Source of the DNA: Anas platyrhynchos
Lineage: Eukaryota > Chordata > Aves > Anseriformes > Anatidae
Length of the DNA: 64,000 nucleotides
Direction: 5' to 3'
Assembly (NCBI RefSeq): GCF_047663525.1
Contig: NC_092599.1
Coordinates: 25,291,501 to 25,355,500, forward strand
The notes below the pieces were generated by a model. The model made no database searches, was not told where the DNA came from, and saw nothing but the letters and a program-made list of their open reading frames with translations. Position 1 is the first letter of the stretch; each line of letters opens with the position of its first letter. Positions 11,320 through 24,164 of this stretch are shown here, piece after piece. Both the position numbers and the translations under genes were made by a program.

Positions 11320-12252
11320 TTAATTAAAATAGTCAAAAGCCGTCAGGAAGGCAGTGGTGCAGACTGTGGAGAGCCTGGCTTCAAATCCTTCTTCTGTGAG
11401 GCTCTGAACCTATATCCCACCACAATGTCTCTGCTAATTTATGGCAGGGAAAGGAGGAAGAAAGAACATATCTCCTGCACTTTCCATTTATTGTTGACTG
11501 ACAATTCTGTAGAGTTATAAAGCCTCAATCAGTGAGATACAGGGTTCTTCTCACATTGTCTCACTGTGCCCTAAGCGGAACAGCTCATTTAATAGATGCT
11601 TCACCACAAAATCATGAGTCATCTGCAGTTTTGAACTTTTCTGGGATCAAGTCCCTTCAGATGGTTGAGGAATCTGCTCCAGCACCTATGTAAACTGGTG
11701 CTCTACTAAGCTAGTGAGTGAACAAGAGAGAAATCCTCTGCTAGATGACTTTACAAATTGGGTCTGAAAATAGTGTTGAGGCAGAATAGTCCACGATTTT
11801 TGCCTTGGGTGCACAGAGGGATTGGGTGTTGTAGACTTCTTTTATTCTTCATTAAGATAAACATTTTCAAAAATGTGCTTGTTCAACCTTGCTCCCACTG
11901 TGTGCATGGGAGGGAGATAACTGAAAGTGGGGAGCGTTGCTTGGATCCTGCAAGTGGCTGAGGTCCAGTGGGGTTGGAGGCTTTCTTCCTCCTTTTGGAA
12001 ATGCAAAGCAACCCTGCACCTCCCCTGCACTTGCAGGAGGATCATGACAGCCCAAAGCACAGCGGCTTTGTAATTGCTGCATACACTTCGATCGGATTTA
12101 CGTGGCAAGGGTTTGGTAGCAGGGGCCTGCAGGGATGGCGTCTGTGAGAACAGTCCAGACAACAGCCAGCTCCAGATAGCTCCAAAAGGGCCCCGGCGCC
12201 CTTTTGTTCTGTCTGTCTGTCTGTCTCTCTTTCTCTGGGAGAAAAGCTCTTT
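11320..12252. other. Unique sequence, no gene recognised
   Basis: There is no conserved protein block in either strand. A tgtctgtctgtctgtctct run lies near 12,210. Confidence 0.4.
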
Positions 12253-12645
12253 TTTCTTTAGGAAGGCTGGGTTTCACTAGAACATTACTAGCCTGTAAGC
12301 CTCATGGCATCACCTTCCATCTTGACTGCTAAACCTCCTTGCTCCCTACTATCTTCTTTGCCAAGATACAGCTGTCCACGTTTACTTTTCCTACTTGGCT
12401 GGACTGAATATAAGAAGCGATCTTGCAACTCTTCCTCTTGTTTGCCACTTAATCATCACACCAAATGAAAACTATTTGCCTTTCACCTCTTTATTTCAGG
12501 CCTTCTTTCCTAGTGGTCATGCAAAACTGGGAAAAAAATAGTCTACCAAGTCGGGTTTTTTTTGGATTTGATAATAAACCTGCAGACTGTTAAGTCATCA
12601 AGCACTTCAAGACTGTTTGAAATAATCTCTACATTAATAGAAAAG
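12253..12645. repeat. Duplicated block X, copy 1
   Basis: The block starts ttctttaggaaggctgggtt and ends near acattaatagaaaagga. It is nearly identical to 13,968-14,353, which flanks the 3' side of a USP42-like exon. Here that exon is missing, so this is a duplicate with an internal deletion. Confidence 0.85.
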
Positions 12646-12868
12646 GAGTACTCCAAACTTCTGCTCAGGAAGAAAATCACGGAAAATGTAAACTTTGATT
12701 TTAGATGTTGAATTTGTTGCAGATACATCTTCCTCATCGCATGATTCTATTTGGATTTAAACCATAGTATCTATGGACAGACCAAGAGTAGGACAAGAAC
12801 AGCACAGAGTTCAGCATGAAGCCCATCAGGAGCTCAAGTTTGTATTCTTTGTATTCAAGTTGATCCTT

Positions 12869-13967
12869 CTCTTGCTGGAAGGACCTGCTTTTTGACTCTC
12901 CTTCTCTTCACTAGGAGCATGTTCCCTCTTGCTTTGGTAATGCTCTTTCTCAGTGTTTTTAGTCTTGTCCTTTCTACCTTGGCATCTCTCTGCAATAGCT
13001 GAGGAGGAAAGCTTTTTAGAGCTACATTCAGTGTCACACTTGAGAGAGGAAGTTTGCCTCAATTTCTCACCAGGCTCAGAAGACTCTTTGCCGTACAAAA
13101 CGTTTTCTTTTGAAATGAGGTCACGTTCTTTTGATCTTCTTGGTTTCTCCTTGTCTCCACCGTCATCAAATCGGTACTCTGCGAGGTATTCATCATTCCC
13201 AGTAGATTTCAGAGGGTCCGTGACACTGCACAAAATAAAATCACATTTCTCACTTCTGCTGAAGGATGTGAAGATTAACAGTAAAACCTTCCAAAGGCAA
13301 ACAAACAAACAAAAACCTCCGGACTACAGGAACACTCGCAAAGAAAGATATGCCATGTAGAAACCTCTCCTGCGATTAGGACACCTTCTCCAGCTCCCAG
13401 AGAAAGTGTTTTTTCCCCTCTTGCTTCTGAAGCCATTGCACTAAAAAAGCAAACGCATCTGTCTCCCTCCACATGCTGCTGCTCTGAATAAGAGCCAGAA
13501 GATTCAAAACCACCCTATTTGGTCTCCCAACATAGCCGAAAAAGACACCAGTTGAAACAGAGTTTTCTACCTCTCTCCCAAGAATTTACATTCACATATC
13601 CTGTGACTGCAAAAATAGAAGGCGGGGCTCAGGAGGAACAGCCAGTGTTGGAAATGAAAAAAAGCAGCCCGTTTCCTCAGAGTCTAAAGCCTATTCTACT
13701 AGGAAAACAAAACAAAACAAAACAAGAGGAGAGGAGAACAGCAGCGGGAAATTTACCTATTCTCCAGGTGTTCAATTGCAAAGCCTCCTCTGGAGGATCA
13801 ACAGCTGTGAATTCAGCGTGCTTAGGAGAAATCAGATCTACGTCTGAACCACAACTATTTCAGTAGCATCACTAACTTATGTTACTCTGAAGAAGCAGTC
13901 AGCACCGTTTCTATGTTAGGAAATAGCTGAACACAGTCTGTTATTCACAGGAATTATTCAGGCAGGC
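12869..13967 (-). pseudogene. Duplicated USP42-like C-terminal block, copy A
   Basis: This block is nearly identical to 16,008-16,828. It has the same TTTTGTGCAG acceptor, then about 120 codons of the Lys/Ser/Glu-rich exon (YLAEYRFDDGGDKEKPRRSK... ending near AGPSSKRR), after which the frame enters unrelated sequence and stops. No ubiquitin protease domain is attached. The upstream part (13,600-13,967) is shared with copy C but not copy B. It contains a stretch open on the minus strand (GSDVDLISPKHAEFTAVDPP and onward) before a GTAAAT, a possible extra exon. Confidence 0.8.
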
Positions 13968-14353
13968 TTCTTTAGGAAGGCTGGGTTTCACTAGAACATT
14001 ACTAGCCTGTAAGTCTCATGGCATCACCTTCCATCTTGACTGCTAAACCTCCTTGCTCCCTACTATCTTCTTTGCCAAGATACAGCTGTCCACGTTTACT
14101 TTTCCTACTTGGCTGGACTGAATTTAAGAAGGGATCCTGCAACTCTTCCTCTTGTTTGCCACTTAATCATCACACCAAATGAAAACTATTTGCCTTTCAC
14201 CTCTTTATTTCAGGCCTTCTTTCCTAGTGGTCATTTAAAAACGGAAAGAAAAAGTCCATCAACTTTTTTTTTTTTTTTTAATATTCAGCAGACTCTTAAG
14301 TCATCAAGCACTTCAAGACTGTTTGAAATAATCTCTACATTAATAGAAAAGGA
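13968..14353. repeat. Duplicated block X, copy 2
   Basis: This matches 12,253-12,645. It lies just 3' (in gene sense) of the Lys/Arg-rich USP42-like exon, which marks this as the original location. Confidence 0.85.
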
Positions 14354-15100
14354 ATTCCTCAGACACACTGCGGCCGCTTACCTTTAATACACTCGTTGGA
14401 TGAGACGGAGCTGTATTTCTTGCTTTCGCCTGCACTGGAAGGCTTCCCTTCCTTGTAAGGTTGTTTACTGCTCTCACTTGTGCATTGCTCACATGAAGAG
14501 CCATCTGGAGGATGGGATTCTTCCTTCTTCTCCCGCGTTATCTTCTGGAAACGAGGATCTAAGTGTTCCAAGGAGCCCTTCACTTTCCTGGTGTTTCTCT
14601 TTTTTCTTCTTTTTCTTCTCCTTTTTCTTCTTTTTTTACGCTTGCGTTTGGCACTGTCAAAGTGGAGCGCACAGAAACACAAATCGTGAAGTCTGAAAGA
14701 AACATGCAAGTTTAAAAGAGAAAAAAAGATGTGGCACTTGTTGCCTATATGAAACTTTATTTATTTTACCACAGGTGATGATTTGCAGCATGTCAGCTAT
14801 TTTGTGGTGCTTTGTGCACACGCAACTTACTTTAGATGTAGCAAACTTAAGCCCTCAGATTGAAGGACCATAGGTCCTGGTTTGTACACAGATCCTTAAC
14901 AATGGCTAGCTCTGGAATACGTGCAAGCAGAAAAAAACTTTTAACCTAATCCAGAATGGTGTACGGATGTGTTTCCAACTATGTGGTCCAAAGCTAGTGC
15001 TCTGACACAATTCAGCAATAGCTTTCCTGTCTTCACCGATCAACCTAACAACATGATCCCCAGCCAGCTGATGCTATCTAAGTAACTTAGAAACTACCAG

Positions 15101-15102
15101 AA

Positions 15103-15144
<42 letters not shown>

Positions 15145-15195
15145 AGAAGAAAAAAAGAGAAGAAAAAAAAAAGGAGAAAAAAAAAAAAAGAAGGA
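15101..15195. repeat. Poly(A)/purine tract in a USP42-like intron
   Basis: About 40 A residues are followed by A-rich purine sequence with gaagaa and ggaga interruptions. Confidence 0.9.
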
Positions 15196-15262
15196 ATACA
15201 TGAGAAGCACCCAGAAAAGAATTAGGATAAAAAATGCGGAGTATGCTGGAATCCTTGCTTAC

Positions 15263-16364
15263 TTGGAATCCTTCTCTCCATGTTTATCCTTAGACTTCTT
15301 TTTCTTCTAGAACCTGTGATATTTTTGCATTTTTTTCACCACCTAAAAGCTCCTTTTCTATCTTTCTGTCTTTCCTTTCTATTTCACTTTCACTACCTTC
15401 TGCACGGGTACATTTTCTTTTTCTGTTTCCTTCTGTTTCATTTTTCTGGCGACAGTTCTCCAAATGAGCTGACACAGGTGGAAGCGCATGTCTTTCACGA
15501 GAATGTCTTCCAGAATGTTGCTGAGATACCGAGCAACGATGCAAGTCTGCTCGGGGTGTGCTAAAGCGACGTACATCTTCATCTCTCAAGAGGGAACCGT
15601 GAGGCCATCCACTTTTGTAATGATAATGCTTATGTGACCTGCCGTAGTAAGTTGCAGTCCATTTGTCAAAGGCTGCATCGCCGTGAGAGAACTTTCTCTC
15701 TCTACTGTCTCCTGTCGCATGAGGTGAATAGTAATCATTGGAATAGCTACATCTTTCCCATCTCCGTGCTTCATCTCGATAGTATCTTTCTCTGCTCCAA
15801 CTTCTTTCCCCTTTGGATCGGTAATATCTATTGCTACCTTGTTCTGATCTTCCTCCGCTGCCAGATCTGGACTTTGAATATTTGACTGCTCTTCTGCCAT
15901 TCTCAGGGCTGTTTCTTTCACCAGGGAAAGATCTGCACCTGCTTCCCTCCCAGTGCTCCTGCTTGTGACGCTTTTGCTCAACAACTTCCACGCTCTGAGA
16001 ACACCTCCTCTTGCTGGAAGGACCTGCTTTTTGACTCTCCTTCTCTTCACTAGGAGCATGTTCCCTCTTGCTTTGGTAATGCTCTTTCTCAGTGTTTTTA
16101 GTCTTGTCCTTTCTACCTTGGCATCTCTCTGCAATAGCTGAGGAGGAAAGCTTTTTAGAGCTACATTCAGTGTCACACTTGAGAGAGGAAGTTTGCCGCA
16201 ATTTCTCACCAGGCTCAGAAGACTCTTTGCCGTACAAAACGTTTTCTTTTGAAATGAGGTCACGTTCTTTTGATCTTCTTGGTTTCTCCTTGTCTCCACC
16301 GTCATCAAATCGGTACTCTGCGAGGTATTCATCATTCCCAGTAGATTTCGGAGGGTCCGCGACA
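15263..16364 (-). pseudogene. USP42-like large C-terminal exon (copy B, parental location), frameshifted near its end
   Basis: The acceptor TTTTGTGCAG joins in phase to the exon ending at 17252 (ACG AG | T GTC). The exon encodes a Ser/Arg/Lys-rich low-complexity region including RRWERCSYSNDYYSPHATGD and WTATYYGRSHKHYHYKSGWP, resembling the Arg/His/Tyr-rich C-terminal region of USP42. At about 15,320-15,290 the frame is lost: the open frame ends KISQVLEEKEV, whereas the old frame would read KKKKSKDKHGEKDS up to donor GTAAGC. Confidence 0.8.
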
Positions 16365-16828
16365 CTGCACAAAATAAAATCACATTTCTCACTTCTGCTG
16401 AAGGATGTGAAGATTAACAGTAAAACCTTCCAAAGGCAAACAAACAAACAAAAACCTCCGGACTACAGGAACACTTGCAAAGATATGCCATTTAGAAACC
16501 TCTCCTGTGATTAGGACACCTTCTCCAGCTCCCAGAGAAAGTGTTTTTTCCCCTCGTGCTTCTGAAGCCATTGCACTAAAAAAGCAAATACATCTGTCTC
16601 CCTCCACATGCTGCTGCTCTGAATAAGAGCCAGAAGGTTCAAAACCACTCGATTTGGTCTCCCCACATAGCCAAAAAAAACACCAGTTGAAACAGAGTTT
16701 TCTACCTCTCTCCCACAAATTTACATTCACATATCCTGTGACTGCAAAAATAGAAGGCGGGGCTCAGGAGGAACAGCCAGTGTTGGAAATGAAAAAAAGC
16801 AGCCTCTTTCTTCAGAGTCTTAAGCCCT

Positions 16829-16955
16829 CGCAAAGATATGCCATTTAGAAACCTCTCCTGCGATTAGGACACCTTCTCCAGCTCCCAGAGAAAGTGCTTT
16901 TTCCCCTCTTGCTTCTGAAGCCATTGCACTAAAAAAGCAAACACATCCGTCTCCT
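16829..16955. repeat. Short internal duplicate of 16,480-16,605
   Basis: The sequence aaagatatgccatttagaaa continuing to aaaaaagcaaacacatc repeats adjacent sequence. It marks the point where copy B departs from copies A and C. Confidence 0.8.
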
Positions 16956-19900
16956 TATACCTGCTGCTCTGAGAAAAAAGGCATAGGGGCGAGCGGGGAA
17001 CAGCCAATGTTTCTCTAGACAGTGGAGAAAAATGGAAAAACATTCTATGAAGGAACACGAGTTCTCCTTGAGGCACCAACCTGCATCAGAGTGATATGCT
17101 CAGTGCTGATCATTAGTTCTGTTCGTAACGCTGGACATACAGTATGGAATTGTACTAATTTCAATCCTTCCATTAAATACTATTAGTAGACAGATAAAAC
17201 CGTAACGAACTTCCAAAAGGTCTTGTCTTAATCAGACTGTGCTCATTTTACCTCGTTTCCTCTGACAAGCTGTTCAGCTGGCTGGCTGTGAGGGACTCCG
17301 TGATGACTTCTCGATTGACTGAAGGCATAGCTCCAGGCATCTGCAATCAAAACGCACAAGTCAGCAGACAAAAAAATACTATTTGTAGTAGTACTGAGGA
17401 CCAGTCTTGTCAGAATTTCTCCATTAAATGTTAAGCAAGACCGTTTTGAGTTGTATGCATTATCTACACTTCAAAGATAACCCCAACTCGCCTCCCAAAA
17501 TCTACTTTATGAAACTTAGGAATTTTTATCTCAGCTGAGCTTAAGTTGGCAAGTTCTAATGTAAGCTCAGGTCTGCAAATTCTAATGGGATAATACCACA
17601 AAGTCTTACAATCACATTTGTGCTGTGTTTTCTCAGTATTTCACCTGAATTAGGAACACACTAAACACTCCCGAATACATCATAGGTGAGAAATTCTCGA
17701 TGGAGCAAATCTATGTTTCAAGCAATCCGTTTGTTTTGGAAAAGAACATCTCAGAAGGTTTAACAGGTTCAACTCGGCAAGTGGAATCATCAAGTTTCAG
17801 TGCGTTTTCTTTAGATTCATTAACTAACCTAATAGCACCATTTAGTGAATTGGTTTTTGGCAGCTCATGCTGGGATCTTCCTTCGTCAGCATTCTGACAG
17901 GAAGAACTGGAATGCTGCAATGTACGGACTACCTTTCCAACCAAAATTCCATTAGAGGACATTGCATTGCAATTCCTTTTAAATAAGCCCTTTGACTCCT
18001 CCTCAGATTTTCCTGAAGATTCTGCACCGTAAGGGACTGTGTTATCAGAGCTGAGTTTAGGATTTTCATTCACTGTTGGCTCCACAAAAATCTCATCAGA
18101 AACTTTTTTGCTTGTTTGCATTTGCTTCATTTGCATTACCGAATTTGTAATTGTGGATGAAGGAACAGCCTGGTAGAGATCTTCATCCTCCGCAGCACTG
18201 CTAAGACAGTCAGGCTGTGACACAGTCCGACGAGCAGGCAATTTATTGTGAATACTGGTGGTGATCTTCTGTTTTCTTGACGGATCAGTAATTGAAGGCC
18301 TGGTAATTGTCTGGTTTTGAACACAGGCCATTGGTGGTGCTGAAGATGGCCTTTTTAGGGTGACACCAGTGGTCTTTGCGTCCTCTTTTATGGATCCATT
18401 TCCATTTAAACGGCTTGAATTCTGTATTTAAAAAGAAGAAATGGCAAGATGGATTAACGCAAACACTGCATTTAACATTTTGAAACACAAAACTCTCCTA
18501 CTGAGTATTTCTACAAATGGTCTTAACACCTACAAAGAAAAACACACTGCCCTTTAAAGATAAATGCAAGTCCAATAAGCGTATTCAATTCCTGCTTTTG
18601 GTTTACAGCCGATTGGAATCAAATTAACATCATCTTTGAAAACCAGCCAAACAACTTAACATTACCTGCTGCTATTCCCAAATATATTTATTTTCCCCTT
18701 TAAACATACCCTGAAAAGCCTGAAGTAATTGTTCTGGTGCTCAGGAATAAGACAATTAGTTTTCCCTGTCTTAGCTAAAGTGACAACGATAGGAAAAACA
18801 AGTCCTCTTTTAAATGATTCGAGGATTAGTACACTCTGCTTAAATTGTCAAAGAGCGTAGCTCTCTGTGCTTTAGAAAGCTGTCTTGGAAGTATTAAGTA
18901 ATGGAGTCGCATGGCTGCACAATTTAGCAGTAACCACTGTTTGAATGACTCTGGCTGTAGCATGAGGGCTGTGGAGAAAGCTGCAGCATGGGAAGGAAAA
19001 CAAAACTAAGATGCCGAAAACCAAACTAAAAACCCCACACCAAACCCCAAACCCACTAGCAGTTTGGTGCCGTTACCTGCCCTCCCACTTCCCTGAATTA
19101 CCTTAATCATATGAGAAAGAAGTCGTGGTCCCATAAATCCAGCCTGCTTACTATTAGCCCCCTGCTGACCAGGAGGGAATGAACAGGGATAAGATGGTGC
19201 TGGCAAGTAAAACGCACGTTCTCCAAGTGTCAAATCATAGCGCCTTCAGAAAAGAGCAGTGATCGGAGTTTAGTTTTTCTTTCAGCCTACTCTTGGATTA
19301 AATCCCATCCTATAATTTTAGAGGAACAGTTCATACGATATGGAAGCCTTCTCTACAGAAGGCTTCGCCAAGACTACAAACTGAAAAGGAGAGAACAGTC
19401 TTCCTACTAAGACTATCACTTTCAGAGCAATAATTCATTCTTACACCACAGATGACCTTCATTTCTCTCCTTCTCTAAATTAGCCAGCTACAGGTAACAC
19501 ATAGATAGCAATTTACACAAGTGCTGCAGTTTCAGGCCAAGCAACAAAAGATAATAAATGACACAGAGAATTTCAGGTTAGACAGAACTGAATTAGACAA
19601 ATAATAATCTTTCCCTGGGATAGCAAGAAAAACACTTGCAAAACAGAAAAATATCAATAACAAGAAAGTAAATCTCTTCTGAACACATGTTAAGATTTGT
19701 TATTACCTGATATAAAAAAGTATGTAAGCTTGCTGACCAAGAACTCTCTTAATGTCAGTACGGACTACTTTAGCATCATTCATCTGATACCAAAGTCCAT
19801 TACCAGCCTGCAAATAAAGACAACCATTTCTTTAGGTGAATTGCACGTGTTCCAAATGAAATCACGGATAGGAACAAAATACACACGTGTCAAATAAAAA

Positions 19901-20001
19901 TATAATGAAATCTTTTTCCCTAGAAACAGTAGCTGCTAGTCACGCTTTCATTGGTTTGCCAGCACAACCTTTACCCTGTTAGAAATGCTGTTGACTTCTA
20001 C

Positions 20002-20142
20002 CTTTACATAGCATATATAGTGTCCTGAGTGACAGCTGACACCGTGATGTACCAGCACCGCGTATAAGGCATAGAGCACTGGTTCTCCCATTGACTGTGA
20101 CATGTAGGCTCTCAGGTCCAAATACTCCGGGTATTTCACCTC
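20002..20142 (-). CDS. USP42-like exon 9 with catalytic His box
   Basis: This 141-nt, phase-0 exon has acceptor TCTCTTTAG and donor GTAGAA. It encodes [20 protein letters not shown] and ends in [12 protein letters not shown]. The His of SGHY is the general base of USP enzymes. The following exon (19807-19707) supplies [13 protein letters not shown], the third catalytic block. Confidence 0.85.
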
Positions 20143-21548
20143 CTAAAGAGAGACCAAGAAGATAGAAAAATTATCCCAGAGTACTTCGTGGACTAGCCAG
20201 AGAAAAACACTTCCAAAAAACACAGACTAGAATTTATTTCTAGAATATATTTCTAGAAGATATTTCTTGATTCACTACAAATAAGTCTTCCCATAAACAA
20301 TGTTGAAGACTAGAAGTTGCAGAGAACTGTTTCCTGATGAATCAGCCTTCTCAGAGGAAAGCATATGCTTCTTGTCAAGCGGGAACTTTATTGATAGTAA
20401 GAGAAAGAATAAGCCATAGTCGTTAGTCTACAATTATTGTCTGAAAATATTAACAACTTTCAGCTTTGGGGGATGTCCCATTACACAATGATATAGTTGC
20501 ATTACAGTGGTAAATATACCTTGTTGATCTTTCCACCTGTGAAATCTGCAAATCTTTTCAGTGATATTGTGAGAACCTTGGAAGAACGGTGTATGGTAAA
20601 TCTCTTGGATGCAGGAACCATCTTTTTACACCTTAAAAACAAGCAGAGATAAGTGTTTGAAGGCATCTTCTTTTTTCGCCCCCAAAACAAACTCGTTTTA
20701 ATGTCTCACGCATGCCTATGCTATTTGAATGACATTTACTTGCATAATAGGTTGGTCTTTTTTCTTTTCATAAACCCATGCACTGCGTGTCAGGTTTGTT
20801 AATACAGTGAAGAAGGTAAATTCTCCCAAAACCCCGGGCATAGCGGGAACAGGAATCTCTCACGAAAGGGTATTACCAGGTTGGATGGCAAGGTACCATT
20901 TCTTGGTCTACAAAAGTGGCTATTTGAACTCCAATCCTGAATACATTCTTTCAGCTTTCAAGGGAAATACAAATAATGAAAGTGGAACAAGAAGGCCTTG
21001 GTCCCCAGGACTAGAAATTGCAAATAATCTCCAACATGGGTCGTCTATCAACATCAAAAATACAACAGAAGCACGTGGTCATTCTACAGGAGGGAGACAT
21101 TTAACAGTAGGAAGTCTTCATGTACTGAGCTTGTCTGGAAAGACACTGAAACTGTCTGCCATCCTTTGAAACACAATAGTTCAGTTTGATACATTGCCCG
21201 CTCCAAGGTAGGACCTACAGCGTAAGCAGTGAAAATTAGCCGCTAGCCCAGAGAACAACGGAAACTGGGCAGTTTACATCAAGAAAAGTACTGTCGAGAG
21301 CTAATAAATAGAAAGAACAAAAGTATCTCTTTTTGAATTCTGATGGCAAAATACGAGCCAGAGAATTGCAAACCCATAGGGAATGCCTCTGAACAAGACT
21401 TCCCCCCTCCAAAGAAACAAAAATCCAAGTGTTTTATAAACTTCCACAAAACTCGTAAGTAGATCCAAAGTTTAGAGGTAGTCCAACAGAGTCATGCAAC
21501 ATATAAAACTGACATCTAGGATTAAGACCTAATTCGTCAAAATCTTAC

Positions 21549-21969
21549 TCGCTACATACAACTTCCTCGTAAGGGGGTGTCGAGAGGCAGGAGACCTTTT
21601 CTCCATTAACACCAGCGACAGGACCCGCGGGAACGGAGTTAAGCTGAGGCAGGGGAAGTTTAGGCTGGACATCAGGAAGGGGTTCTTCACAGAGAGAGTG
21701 GTTGCACACTGGAACAGGCTCCCCAGGGAAGTGGTCACTGCACCGAGCCTGACTGAGTTTAAGAAGAGATTGGACTGTGCACTTAGTCACATGGTCTGAA
21801 CTTGGGTAGACCTGTGCGGTGTCAAGAGTTGGACTTGATGATCCTTAAGGGTCCCTTCCAACTCAGGATATTCTATGATTCTATGATTCTATGATTTATA
21901 GCAATTCTCTCCACCCAGCTCTTCAGGTTTCACAAAGAGTTCCAGAGCTCTGGTAACAGATGAAACCGC
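21549..21969 (-). pseudogene. USP42-like exon 7 interrupted by a CR1 insertion
   Basis: The acceptor TCCTCTAG and the coding sequence AVSSVTRALELFVKPEELGG up to GENCYK stand immediately next to the CR1 tail. On the other side of the CR1 the exon resumes with the codons for C-S and half a codon before donor GTAAGA. Without the insert the exon would be 83 nt and would join in phase with [11 protein letters not shown] of exon 8. Reading into the CR1 gives a TAG within two codons. Skipping the exon would shift the frame. Confidence 0.85.
21558..21895 (+). mobile_element. CR1 LINE 3' fragment inside a coding exon
   Basis: The body is nearly identical to 10,551-10,883, beginning tcgtaagggggtgtcgagag and ending in three attctatgatt units. 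It is preceded by nine extra bases (acaacttcc). No convincing target-site duplication is visible, as is usual for CR1. Confidence 0.9.
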
Positions 21970-23963
21970 CTAGAGGAGCGAGAAAGAAGAGCGTAAAGTC
22001 ACCCTAAATTCAAAATTCCAGAGACGTACTAGTGGTTTATAAGAGAATCTTACTAACATACTCAAGCGATCTACTATGAGCACTGTGAAGAAGGAGGCAG
22101 AAAGAGCATGCTCAGCATTGACCTCACCTGGAAGTCATTTGACTTCGGAACAAATACTTTTCCAGTAGCCTAGACAGCATCTATAGTGTGCTTTGTCATC
22201 AATACTGGGGACAAATTCATCAGTCTAACAATTAGATGTACATTGGGGTAGAACAACAGAGAAGTATGACAGCATTATAATTTTTGCAGAAAGAGAATTC
22301 TTTCCCCTTAAACCCAATGCAAATGTGGAGACTATTTACATGGGTTCCACAGACGGACAAAGTCCAATCCACTTCCTTAGCACCACCAAGCTCTTACGTT
22401 TTAACATTATATGTGGTTTGGTTTTTTAAGGTAAACAAGTTTAATTTAGAAAGTTATGCATGTACTTAAACATCATGAATTATATTTAGAAAACATCTTA
22501 CCTTTATATCCAAAGCGATATCAAGAAATGCCTCATACGTATCCGAAACTGCTTTGCAATTCAAGCACTTCACTGGAAGCAAAATATAAATGCTTAACCT
22601 TATGTGAAGGAGACTAACTGTCCAAATTCAAGTTGTTGACAGATACTACTTTAGACAAACTACAGACTGCTTTACTACCGACAAAAGACACAGATCAGTT
22701 CTAAGGACAGGAATATTTTTTAAAGTACCTCTCGATCTTAGAAATCCTCCAAATATTTGATGAATGATGGTGGTAGCTTGAGAAGATCTGTCCAATCTGG
22801 AAATAAATTAGAATCAGACCTCAGAAGATTTAAGGCGCACAGTTAACTCTTCAAAGAGTTTTATGAAAACTAAGGATGATGTAGACTTTCGTTGCTGATT
22901 GTAAATAAGGCACTAAAAGGTGCTAGAGATCATTTTTGATAGTAAATAAAGGACTAGAAGGTGCTAGAGAATGTATGAAAGTGAACTTGTTTATGCTTAC
23001 TCGGTGCTTCCATTCAAGCACGCTTCCTGCATAGCATCAACAGTATAGCGCAAGAACTCGTGTGCGTCTTCTTGACTGCCAAAACGGAAATGTTGTCCTA
23101 TTCCTAAAGAAGAAGATGATAGTATTCACCTCATTTAAAAATGAAATCATTCTTCTATTTCTAAAATCTCTCTTCTTTCTAGTGTTAAAACCACTTATAC
23201 ACATCAAATAAGTATTTGAAGATTACAAGCTATCGAAAAGAAACACATCTGAAGCCACTTACGACTGAGATTACTGATAACATGCGTAGGCTCGATGGCA
23301 TCAACAGTGCAACGCAGGGCCTGGTTAATGTGAGTCTCCATTGTGCACATCATGCAAAAATCTTGTTCACGACCTGAAGAGTGAAAGAAGAAAGCATCCC
23401 AGTCCAGCAAAATATCCGTAACTACAAACATCTAAGTAAAATTTAAACTATAGATACGATATCCACTCTCCTTGCTACATTCTATTCTCCCAAGATGCCA
23501 ATGTCCCAACAGTCTTGTAACATTTCATTTCACACAACTTTACAGAATAAAAATATCCACTAAGCCTGTATTCAAATGCATTTTGTGATGAGAAATCTAA
23601 AAGACTACTGCAAAGTCACATTTGTAAAGGCTGACAGGAATGTGAACTCCACAGGCTGAAAAATGTATTACTCTCTAAAATTACTACTAAATGCATTACT
23701 GTCCAATGCACTTCATTATTCCCACGAAGCAATAAATGATCCTTTAATAAATACATAAATAAATAAATACATAAATAAATTCATTAAACAAACATAGTGC
23801 ATTAATTGCACTCCATATGCTATTCGGAGCCCACTGCTAATACAGTGCTCAAAGCCAGCTTCTACAGGTAAAATCAGGCAAATAAGTTTGTCTCAGAATC
23901 ACTGCTGTTCTTTCACCTTCACAGCTGTCCAACAGATTTGAAATACTGTTAGAAAGTACTCAC

Positions 23964-24164
23964 ATGACTGGCCGTGCTCGAGAGAAAGCATGTAATTGGC
24001 AAGTGGGGGTGTGTAGGTCAAACACTGTAGAGTAGCATTAAGAAAACATGTGTTGCCAAGATTGTACAGGCCAACTCCAACACTTTGTGTTTCTCGCCAA
24101 TCCATACAAATCTTCTCAGGTGGAAAAAGAATGCTCTGTGGTGGAGCAATTCCATCATTAACGA
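23964..24164 (-). CDS. USP42-like exon 2 with catalytic Cys box
   Basis: This 201-nt exon has acceptor TTTCTTGCAG and donor GTGAGT. It encodes [20 protein letters not shown], then [20 protein letters not shown], then [15 protein letters not shown]. The nucleophilic Cys of NTCF is intact. The usual GLQNLGNTCFANAALQC of USP42 shows several changes here, so this is a fast-evolving paralogue rather than a plain orthologue. Confidence 0.85.

Noticed and set aside
12953-13360. Plus-strand frame shared by the three USP42-like blocks (also 16092-16514 and 28159-28581)
   Set aside because: It is repeated only because the DNA block is duplicated. The real coding sense is the minus strand, where the splice acceptor and USP42-like composition lie.
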